From: Chloroflexota bacterium
Lineage (GTDB): Bacteria; Chloroflexota; Anaerolineae; Aggregatilineales; Phototrophicaceae
Direction: 5' to 3'
Assembly: GCA_026706445.1 (NCBI GenBank)
Contig: JAPOYT010000007.1
Coordinates: forward strand, 5,734-37,828
Length of the DNA stretch: 32,095 nucleotides
Shown here: positions 23,901 to 29,782 of the stretch, in pieces
Numbering within the stretch: position 1 is the stretch's first letter
Layout: each line of letters opens with the position of its first letter
Position numbers and translations under genes: made by a program
The notes under the pieces: generated by a model
Database searches by the model: none
The model's input: the letters and a program-made list of their open reading frames with translations, nothing else
Told to the model about the DNA's origin: nothing

Positions 23901-24534
23901 GAGCAGCGTGGCGGCAGGCGCAGCGGGCGTCGACGATGACGGTTCACTTGAGATCCGCCGACCATCTCGCCGTTTGATCGGGCAGATTGCGCACGAAATA
24001 CTGCAATTCGGGGATTTCAGCGCCGATTTCGAACTGGAAGACAAGTTGATTCGGTCCATCGCTTGGGAGCATGGTCTTACCGAGCGAGCGGAATTACGCC
24101 GCGCGCTGCAGGAAATACGTGACCTGGCGCGGCTGTACCGGGAGAGCGAGGTCTTCAATTGGATAACGAGCGCCCGCGCCGCCGGGCATCCGGTTTACAC
24201 CGAGCTGCCCTTTCTGTTTCGTACCGAAAAGCACGTGATTCACGGGGTCATAGATGTCTTGCTCCAGCGAAGCGACGACGAGTGGATTATCATCGACTAC
24301 AAGACGAGTGCTGTTGCTGATGGCGACTTCGCCAGGCATGCCGGGCGCTATCGCCTGCAATTGGGCATTTACGCGGCGGCGGCGCGCGAGCAGTTGCGGC
24401 TGGCGCGGTTTCCGCAGGCTTACATACATTACCTCCGCGCCAATCAGACAATAAGGCTGGCAAGCGAAGACTGCCGAGCTGAATTGCAGCGGCTAAATTT
24501 GACGATTGGCGAACTGACGGTTCCCGATGCTTAG
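20965..24534 (+). CDS. addA: AddA-like UvrD-family helicase-nuclease
   Basis: 1189 residues with a complete superfamily-1A helicase and C-terminal nuclease. Seen in order: Q-motif (PTDEQRDAI), Walker A AGAGAGKT at 26-33, motif Ia AITFTREAA, motif II LVDEFQDT (D371, E372), motif III VVGDPKQSIYQFRGAD, motif V RLMTAHASKGLEFP, motif VI KRLLYVAATRAQ (R843), and nuclease motif IIIDYKTS (D1111, K1113). It is the 3'-5' motor and one nuclease of the AddAB break-resection complex. The start is seven bases after the AddB stop. A second ATG at 20980 is better spaced from GGAG (20967-20970) and may be the real start. Its end overlaps the next gene by eight bases. Confidence 0.93.
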   Translation: MELSAMQPTDEQRDAICGDDNLIVVAGAGAGKTRVLVERYLRLLKDNPNWRINSLVAITFTREAAFEMRNRLRVELERLADEDGSTHWARHLSQLDSARIDTIHGLCASILRANAAQAGIDPKFEVLDENESALLLNDIADDVLAAIQAPLSTLFAHYDAFRIENTLKQMSLINAEYAPVPDDPEELFRLWETEWENGVFEASRRLSSSQEQAALPSMRTIPPGDTLGDLVKHYRSYLHVISLTEKAEFIVQLMKDCHKHGIVGGKGRAKAWGGSKAKQEAAGSLRDLRHRVKQTLDEIGDAPGELDRATAEMLPLWHQLLQQVRTTYRQYKQENAQLDFDDLERLTAELLQDEPVRERYRNAEFKHLLVDEFQDTNDAQWKIIQSLTDLERSGSLFVVGDPKQSIYQFRGADVSVFNQVRREIAKLDGSRELPLSQSFRSHQSLVEQFNELFAKILVRDDASPVKDYEVEFDKPMTAFREKPPALPAIEAQLLNSEERDAAGELVERRSSDDMRHWEAYEIALRIQAVIDEQRPVFDKDERQERNMDYRDVAILFQSMTNVTLYEDALKAHEIPFLTIAGRGYFERQEIWDMLDLLRFLHNPADDLSLASALRSPMFAFSDDLLFALRLICDEGAEPREPLPLWRALQAAAENTVPAVADSDLPLIRHAMSTIRDLRHVAGKVTISELLRRALALTNYLAILTGLPGGDRLRGNVEKLLQLAEDSGRITLGKFTRFLVDLSAREAREGEATLEPGNAVRLMTAHASKGLEFPLVILADASWERGNWGAPTVHVDPKHGLSCSMYSAETNAYESGFAHRRNLKLLALKEAAERKRLLYVAATRAQDYLLISGAAKQGKAGKWTGRGWLKLLMPALGINEVTQEPEQLVDFAGHNLCVRMPPSPPEQRQFRLFPSRAEPSWDAAVDSQVHPPLAPPLLKPLPAASPAHATHISATQLEDLGSSRYDADARRRSVHARRFQSSVAAGAAGVDDDGSLEIRRPSRRLIGQIAHEILQFGDFSADFELEDKLIRSIAWEHGLTERAELRRALQEIRDLARLYRESEVFNWITSARAAGHPVYTELPFLFRTEKHVIHGVIDVLLQRSDDEWIIIDYKTSAVADGDFARHAGRYRLQLGIYAAAAREQLRLARFPQAYIHYLRANQTIRLASEDCRAELQRLNLTIGELTVPDA

Positions 24535-25489
24535 CGTTTGGAACTGGCTGCTGCCGGAATGGGCGCAGCCCAATCATCCACTGCTGCAGTACGAGCTTGC
24601 TCAAACCCGAGGCAAGGGAGGCCGCATCGGGCTGAAGCTGCAGCTTGTTCTGCTTTCACTCTTAATTGGCGGCTCGGCGCTGCTCTATGCCGCCGCCACG
24701 CGCAACCCGCAAAGCGCCGCAAATCTCACCGGCGTCTTCTGGCGGAGCGTCTATTATCCAGCGCTGGTCCTGCAGGTGATCACGCTGATTATGGCTTTTG
24801 CGCTTGGCGCAGCTGCCGTCGGCGGCGAACGCAGCCGCAAGACCTGGGACCATCTGCGCGTGACCGAGTTCGGCGCCGGCGTCGCCTTGCGGGCGCGCTG
24901 GGCGGGCATATTGTATCGCCTGCGCGCGCCCATTCTTTTGATACTCCTCATTCGCCTGATCCTTGTTGGCGGTATCGTTTACGATTTGACGGCTTTCGGC
25001 GGTCTCTACCCGGCGATGCTGGGCGCGCAGGCGACGCCGCCGCTGCCCTGGCGCCTGGATTTGCTGCTCATCGCCCTGGCTGTTTTGGTCAATATGCTGC
25101 TTCCGCTCGCCGCAATCGCCACGGTCGCCGCCTTGGGCATTCTCATTTCGGTCGCCGTGAAAGAGCGGGTCTACGCTGCGATCATCCAGATCTTGGTGGT
25201 GCTCGCGCAGTTAACCGCCTCGCTGGCTGGCGCATTGGCGATCGCCCAGACAATTGCCCGCGATGCGTCCGGCGCAGATGATTGGTCCTATGCGTTGTTT
25301 TTCGGATACAGCGCCTTCGGTGATTTGGGATTGCTGTTGGCGCAACTGGGCAGCCTGGGCGAGGTCTGGAATCGTGTGCCCAATGGCGCGACCATAATCG
25401 TCTGCTTAATGGTTATTCTCGTCGCGCTGGGCGCCGCGGCCGATGGCATGATGTGGCTTGCCGGAGGCCTTTCCGAGAGCCGCGGCTAG
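24527..25489 (+). CDS. Polytopic membrane protein, ABC-2-permease-like
   Basis: 320 residues. After a short amphipathic start (WNWLLPEWAQPNHPLLQYEL) there are about seven hydrophobic segments. The cytoplasmic loop after the second helix reads GGERSRKTWDHLRVTEF. That resembles the EKE-like loop of ABC-2 permeases (GERERGTLELLLxTPL) and is the main hint of function. No ATPase gene adjoins. The start overlaps the AddA stop by eight bases, so it is translated with the repair genes, but a functional link is not evident. It closes the plus-strand run that begins at 16935. I cannot name a substrate; plain membrane protein of unknown function is the safe call. Confidence 0.7.
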   Translation: MLSVWNWLLPEWAQPNHPLLQYELAQTRGKGGRIGLKLQLVLLSLLIGGSALLYAAATRNPQSAANLTGVFWRSVYYPALVLQVITLIMAFALGAAAVGGERSRKTWDHLRVTEFGAGVALRARWAGILYRLRAPILLILLIRLILVGGIVYDLTAFGGLYPAMLGAQATPPLPWRLDLLLIALAVLVNMLLPLAAIATVAALGILISVAVKERVYAAIIQILVVLAQLTASLAGALAIAQTIARDASGADDWSYALFFGYSAFGDLGLLLAQLGSLGEVWNRVPNGATIIVCLMVILVALGAAADGMMWLAGGLSESRG

Positions 25490-25682
25490 CTTGTCTAGCG
25501 CGCTAAATCTGTTTTGTGCTTGTTTCCTGACAAACAGCTAGCGGAGTTGAAACTCAAGAATGACTCCATTAGGTCGATTCCACGTTGCTAATAGATCGCC
25601 CTAGCAGGGTCTGTATCAGAACAGCTTTAGTCACGAATGCTGTCGGGATTCCCGCTTTTGGTCATATCTCTTCTCTAAGATT

Positions 25683-25859
25683 TCAGTTGTGAACTTTATG
25701 TACTTTTTCTGCTAGATCTGAATGCTTCCTGCCAGCCGAAAGAAACTTTCGGTAATTCCCACTTTTCATATCGTATAGCAAGAATAGACTCATGGCGACA
25801 GAGCCTATCAGCAACAATACCAAAAACACGTGCAAAAGATTTAGGAATACGGGGCTCAT
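25683..25859 (-). CDS. Small single-span membrane protein (58 residues)
   Basis: A 58-codon frame from ATG (25859) to TGA (25683). It begins MSPVFLNLLHVFLVLLLIG. One hydrophobic helix covers about residues 4-29, followed by a basic, polar tail with DMKSGNYRKF and EKVHKVHN. The start overlaps the stop of the upstream membrane gene as ATGA, and GGAGG lies ten bases upstream, so translation is coupled. The layout resembles small membrane partner proteins made with a larger membrane subunit. I recognise no family. The reality of the gene rests on the overlap, the ribosome-binding site and the clean helix plus tail design. Confidence 0.65.
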   Translation of the reverse strand: MSPVFLNLLHVFLVLLLIGSVAMSLFLLYDMKSGNYRKFLSAGRKHSDLAEKVHKVHN

Positions 25860-26335
25860 GTTGTCTCGTCCTCCATGCTTCTCTTATAACGTATGTAGCC
25901 GATATATAGTTGCAAGACGACGGTAAATAGGCAAATCGCCAGCACCAGCAATTGAACAAACGTAAACTTTGTGCCAGTGTCAAATGTAAGGTCTGGATCA
26001 TTAACTTCTACATAAATCAATGTTAGAAGAACAATGTTTACTATGCCAAGAAGGATTAGCGATAAACTGACTGAAAACAACAATAGCCTTCGAGTCGACC
26101 AATCCAAGCTCGATCGAAACAATTCAATACCTGTTGTGGTGACTAAGCCTAATGATATAAGCATCAATTCTATTCCGTTAAGAAAGTCAAAAGCGGAGAA
26201 CGTGGACTGCTTCAACGTCGCGATAAGGATACCTAATCCTATCGGCAAAAGGGGCAGCAGAATACTTAAGAGAACCCATAATACCAAGTGAATTATAAGA
26301 TGGTCTCGCATTCGATCCAAAATACCTTGCTCCAT
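25856..26335 (-). CDS. Four-helix membrane protein of unknown function
   Basis: 159 residues from the ATG at 26335. A TTG two codons earlier (26341) also opens the frame, but the GAGG at 26344-26347 is properly spaced (8 bases) only for the ATG. Four hydrophobic segments are clear: a long first one from about residue 13 to 42, then FLNGIELMLISLGLVTTTGIEL, then LLLFSVSLSLILLGIVNIVLLTLIYV, and lastly FVQLLVLAICLFTVVLQLYIGYI. A short charged C-terminus ends RYKRSMEDETT. No enzymatic motif is visible. The gene is AT-richer than its neighbours, stands opposite to both flanking operons, is preceded by a dyad, and overlaps a small membrane gene downstream. A sensor, holin-like or toxin-like role would be speculation. 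Confidence 0.75.
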   Translation of the reverse strand: MEQGILDRMRDHLIIHLVLWVLLSILLPLLPIGLGILIATLKQSTFSAFDFLNGIELMLISLGLVTTTGIELFRSSLDWSTRRLLLFSVSLSLILLGIVNIVLLTLIYVEVNDPDLTFDTGTKFTFVQLLVLAICLFTVVLQLYIGYIRYKRSMEDETT

Positions 26336-26357
26336 GAACAAAGCCTCGACTGACTTT

Positions 26358-26382
26358 ACTCAAGCCGAATCGACGCTTGAGT
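26358..26382. promoter_or_regulatory. Perfect 8-bp dyad upstream of the membrane-protein pair
   Basis: ACTCAAGC (26358-26365) and GCTTGAGT (26375-26382) are perfect inverted repeats around nine bases. The dyad ends 22 bases before the 26335 start. It could be a repressor site or a 5' leader hairpin for the minus-strand genes. It also lies 75 bases before the plus-strand Nudix-like gene. Confidence 0.5.
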
Positions 26383-26457
26383 GTTGAAATCGGGAATCAA
26401 ATGAACATCGTGACGATCTGATTTTACACTGATGACTTCACAGCCTGCAAGAATCCC

Positions 26458-27525
26458 ATGCCTCTCGACAATCTCGCCTACAAGCGACTGACCGACTACC
26501 TGCGGCGCCTGTATCAATGCCAGCCCTTCGCGCGCCAGGGCATTGAACATCCGGTGACCGTGTACTATCCGTCAGCGACGCAGATACACGATGTCGACAG
26601 TCTGCTTGATCCCGGGCTGCCCGTCGCCGAGTCACGCGATTTTGCCGTCTACGATTATAGCTATCTGCACGACTTGCAAAACAGCAAAAAGGGGCTGTAC
26701 AACGGCGCCACCTTCACGATGAGGCGGATCCAAGAGTATCCGCTGCGGCTTCGCGGGCGGATCGGCCGCTACTATGACATGCTCGCGACCTGCGCCGCCT
26801 TGGAGCGCGAGTCGCGCGCCGCGGCTGAGGCCGGCTTGATGCGCGCGCCTTCACGCACTGCCTATCACCGGCAGGTTCCGCCAGATGTCGCGCTTCTTCG
26901 CGGAGATGAGCGCAGCGCCGCTATTGGCATCGGCGCCCTGACTGTGTTCAACGATGGCGACGTCTATCGCGCGATCCTGGCAAAACGATCGGAGTCGACT
27001 GCCTTCGACAGCAATATGTACCATGTGCTGCCGGCCATGATGTTCGAGCCGACGACCGCGAACTTCGCCGACAAGCGCGAATGGAGCGTCAAACATCAGA
27101 TTTTGCGCGAGGTGCTGGAAGAGCTCTTCGGCTTGCCGGAAGCGCGCCGCCCAATGCGTTGGGACTATTTCTATGATCATCCAGCTCTGCGATATTTGCT
27201 CCGTCTTATGGAAACTGGCGAAGCGCAGCTCTGCGCGACCGGCATCATCCTCAACCTCTTGACGCTGCGCCCGGAAATCAGCGCCTTGCTCCTGATTCAC
27301 GACCCGGAATGGTACGTTCGCGTCTCAGCGAAAGACAGCGACATGCCCTTTCAGACCGCTGACGAGACGGTCGGCGACAGCGTAGTCATGGCGCCGATCA
27401 CTACTGACGAGGGCTTCCTGGCGCGCTTCCCGCCCGATCTTCACCTGTCGATGCCGGCGCAGGCGACGGCGACGATGTGGCTGGGCATCGAGCAAGCGCG
27501 GCGAGAGATCGGCATTGGCGCATGA
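26458..27525 (+). CDS. Nudix-like hydrolase-fold protein, unassigned
   Basis: 355 residues. The N-terminal 150 residues are unrecognised and contain many Tyr and Arg (YDYSYLHDLQNSKKGLYNG). The middle begins like a Nudix domain: ALTVFNDGDVYRAILAKRS, then MYHVLPAMMFEPTT. An element REVLEELFGL (217-226) resembles the Nudix box REUxEExGU with one inserted residue, and the usual upstream Gly is not obvious. E218, E221 and E222 could bind metal. A C-terminal region of about 120 residues completes the protein. Nudix enzymes cleave nucleoside diphosphates linked to another group. Here neither substrate nor activity is certain. The start ATG at 26458 lacks a strong ribosome-binding site. Neighbours are unrelated. 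Confidence 0.6.
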   Translation: MPLDNLAYKRLTDYLRRLYQCQPFARQGIEHPVTVYYPSATQIHDVDSLLDPGLPVAESRDFAVYDYSYLHDLQNSKKGLYNGATFTMRRIQEYPLRLRGRIGRYYDMLATCAALERESRAAAEAGLMRAPSRTAYHRQVPPDVALLRGDERSAAIGIGALTVFNDGDVYRAILAKRSESTAFDSNMYHVLPAMMFEPTTANFADKREWSVKHQILREVLEELFGLPEARRPMRWDYFYDHPALRYLLRLMETGEAQLCATGIILNLLTLRPEISALLLIHDPEWYVRVSAKDSDMPFQTADETVGDSVVMAPITTDEGFLARFPPDLHLSMPAQATATMWLGIEQARREIGIGA

Positions 27526-27564
27526 GCCCCGCTGTCCGCCATGCCATCCGCCAACGCGATAGGT

Positions 27565-27570
27565 TACAAT
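27565..27570 (+). promoter_or_regulatory. Possible -10 element (TACAAT) for the peroxiredoxin gene
   Basis: TACAAT, in the context GGTTACAATCGCCC, lies about 60 bases before the peroxiredoxin start and closely resembles the site at 709-714. No consensus -35 is visible at 17 bases. Confidence 0.3.
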
Positions 27571-27631
27571 CGCCCGTAGAGAAAGAGCAACACATTGGCG
27601 ACAGAAATACGGAGTCAATTGAGGAAAGGAC

Positions 27632-28099
27632 ATGACCATGCCAGCTATCGGAGATTTGGCGCCCGATTTTGAATTGCGGAATCAACGGGGCGAGACGGTC
27701 AAGCTTAGCGATTATCGCGGCCGGAAAGTTCTGCTTTTCGCCTATCCCAAAGCCGGCACATCGGGCTGCACGGTGCAAGCCTGCGGCTTCCGCGACAACT
27801 TCGCGCAGATTGAAACCGCAGACGCCGTCGTCTTGGGCATAAGCCCGGACGAACCAGACGCCTTGGCGAAGTGGATCGAAGATGAGAGCCTGCAATATGA
27901 CTTGCTGTCCGATCCCGAGCATCAGGTGCTTGAGGCTTGGCAAGCTTGGGGCGAAAGATCAATGTATGGAAAGAAATACATGGGCGTAATTCGCTCGCAT
28001 TGGATCATCGGCGAAGACGGCATTGTGCTGGACGAGCAGCTCAAAATCAGCCCCAAGAAGAGCATCGAAAAGGCGCTGAAAACTTTGGCGAGCGGCTGA
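27632..28099 (+). CDS. Thiol peroxidase of the PrxQ/BCP type
   Basis: 155 residues, thioredoxin fold, cytoplasmic. The N-terminus (GDLAPDFELRNQRGETVKLSDYRG) is the AhpC/TSA opening. The active-site loop is YPKAGTSGCTVQAC, with peroxidatic C46 and a second Cys five residues later at C51. That spacing defines PrxQ/BCP enzymes that form an intramolecular disulfide and are re-reduced by thioredoxin. It reduces hydrogen peroxide and organic hydroperoxides. The start may be 27632 or the ATG at 27638; GAGGAAAGGA (27621-27630) suits either. The gene appears to be its own unit. Length is normal for the family. Confidence 0.95.
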   Translation: MTMPAIGDLAPDFELRNQRGETVKLSDYRGRKVLLFAYPKAGTSGCTVQACGFRDNFAQIETADAVVLGISPDEPDALAKWIEDESLQYDLLSDPEHQVLEAWQAWGERSMYGKKYMGVIRSHWIIGEDGIVLDEQLKISPKKSIEKALKTLASG

Positions 28100-28233
28100 A
28101 CGAGCCGATTAGACAGAACGCGCGGCGTCAATACGAACGCAGCGATTGATTGTTTCTTGCCAAAATAGGCTCGTCCCTGGCGAGCTGCTAAGCGAAAGAA
28201 CCTGGACTCTGCAGAGGAAACCTACAGCTTGAC

Positions 28234-29718
28234 ATGAAAGCTCAATTCCTTTGGGTTTTGCTCTTTGCCATTCTGTCGACCGCCTGCTCCGCCGACGATG
28301 CCGCGCCGCTGCAGCGTGACGGCGCCAATTCGTCAACGCCGAATATCGTGTACATGACTCCAACAGCGCTGCGGACTTTAGTGCCGACAGTCGCGCGCCT
28401 AAAGCCCACGGCGACCGACGTCGAGATGGAGCAAAACGAGCAGGCGGCGCTTGAAGCGGCCATCTGCGAAAACAGGCTGGAGCGGCTTTACGCTGCCGCG
28501 AGCGACCATTGCCTGGCGGCGGCCGACGGCTACTTCTGCAGCGGCGGCCTTCCGCCTGTGGTCGAACCGAGCGCTGAGGCCCTCAATGCGCCGGGCGCAT
28601 TGGCTGAAGCCGCCCGAATCGACAGCCTCCACAGCGCGTCTTTGGCGGACAGCCGCGGTGGCGGATTGCTGTGGCTGCGGCTGGAAGAAGAGCTTCTGGC
28701 CGACGCGCTTTTGATTGGCGCCGTGCGGATCAGCAGCCGATCTTCAGCCACAAGCGGGAGTCCGAAATGGCGCTCTTTCATCGTGGAGACGGACCCAATG
28801 CCGTCTGACTGCGCTACAGCGCCAGTGAGCGGCGCGTTGGTGGTACAGAGCGTATATGGGCGCAGCGCCATTTTGAACATCAATGGAGTTGCCGCGGAAA
28901 TCAACGGAACACTAATCGTCATCACGCGGGATGAATTGACCCGGTTCATCGCCATCGAAGGACAAATCCTGCTGGTGGCATACGGGCATTCCGTCAGCCT
29001 GAATGTCGGGCAGCAACTGAATATGCGTTACCAGGCCGGCGATTGGACCAAGCCAGCCCAATTGCCGGGCAAGCCAATTCTGCTGGAATACGACTTGATA
29101 AGCAACTTGCCGGTGACGCTTTTCGATCGGCCCCTGCCGATACCGCAACCCGGTTATGCGCAGACGCAAGGCGGCGTGAATATGCGCGCGGCGCCCGATA
29201 TTGATTCTCGATTGCTGTTCCAGGTGCCGGCCGGCGAAACGATGAGCGCGCTCGGCATCAGCAGCGATCGCGAATGGCTGCATATTCGGCTGGGCAACGG
29301 CGAAACCGGCTGGATGAGCGCTGAATTGCTGGCGCGCAATCTGGGCGAGATCGAACCGGTCTACGATGAGACGCCCGCCCCGCCACAACGCTACGGCGCC
29401 TTTGCCGACCTGGCGTCGGTCAACGTCCCGGCCGGCGGCAACCTCCGCGAAGCGCCCGATACCGCCTTTCGCGTCATGCGCACCCTCCCCTTCGGCATGC
29501 GGCTAAAGCTGCTCGCGCGCAGCCCGTACAGCCCCTGGGTGAAGGTCAATGCGGGCGGGAACGTCGGCTGGATGGCGCTGTTCACCTTGGAAACGAAGTC
29601 GGTGATTAGCTCATTGCCCATTGACTATACGGCGCCGCTGCCGCCGCGGGCGACGCCCACCCCGTCTTTCAGTTATGGCGGCGGACACGCTTACCCCGAT
29701 CCCGAAGGCGGATACTAG
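28234..29718 (+). CDS. Putative lipoprotein with two SH3b repeats
   Basis: 494 residues. A signal peptide (MKAQFLWVLLFAILSTAC) ends in a relaxed lipobox with Cys at 18, so the protein is probably lipid-anchored outside the cytoplasmic membrane. Residues 19-300 hold a Thr/Pro-containing linker and a beta-rich domain I do not recognise; one stretch, INGVAAEINGTLIVITRDE, is typical of FecR-like cores. Two bacterial SH3 repeats follow, about 309-367 (VNMRAAPDIDS ... EWLHIRLGNGETGWM) and 390-450 (GNLREAPDTAF ... PWVKVNAGGNVGWM). The protein ends in a Pro/Gly/Tyr-rich tail. SH3b domains commonly bind peptidoglycan or other ligands. The long spacing (about 15 bases) of AGAGG to the start is slightly unusual. 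It converges on the membrane-protein gene at 29783. Confidence 0.8.
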   Translation: MKAQFLWVLLFAILSTACSADDAAPLQRDGANSSTPNIVYMTPTALRTLVPTVARLKPTATDVEMEQNEQAALEAAICENRLERLYAAASDHCLAAADGYFCSGGLPPVVEPSAEALNAPGALAEAARIDSLHSASLADSRGGGLLWLRLEEELLADALLIGAVRISSRSSATSGSPKWRSFIVETDPMPSDCATAPVSGALVVQSVYGRSAILNINGVAAEINGTLIVITRDELTRFIAIEGQILLVAYGHSVSLNVGQQLNMRYQAGDWTKPAQLPGKPILLEYDLISNLPVTLFDRPLPIPQPGYAQTQGGVNMRAAPDIDSRLLFQVPAGETMSALGISSDREWLHIRLGNGETGWMSAELLARNLGEIEPVYDETPAPPQRYGAFADLASVNVPAGGNLREAPDTAFRVMRTLPFGMRLKLLARSPYSPWVKVNAGGNVGWMALFTLETKSVISSLPIDYTAPLPPRATPTPSFSYGGGHAYPDPEGGY

Positions 29719-29782
29719 GCTCGTCTAGCGAAAGCGTGAAAAGTCCGCTCTACAGTCGCCCGCTGGCGAAAATCGCAAGTTA

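Larger units (their letters stand above)
25490..26400. other. AT-richer islet between GC-rich operons
   Basis: By eye this stretch is much richer in A and T than its surroundings and has different codon use. It contains two overlapping minus-strand membrane-protein genes (25683-26335) and a dyad (26358-26382). The part 25490-25682 holds no gene I can support. It has a 10-bp palindrome TAGCGCGCTA at 25496-25505 just after the preceding stop. Recent acquisition or relaxed composition are both possible. Confidence 0.55.

Noticed and set aside
25630-25665. CGGGA/TCCCG mini-hairpin as a terminator of the small membrane gene
   Set aside because: The loop would be a single base, which is not a viable hairpin, and the T-run is on the wrong strand for that gene.
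29750-29775. TCGCC-CGCT-GGCGA hairpin between the convergent SH3 and YfhO-like genes as a bidirectional terminator
   Set aside because: The stem is only five pairs. On the plus strand it is followed by A residues rather than T, and on the minus strand the T-run precedes the stem.
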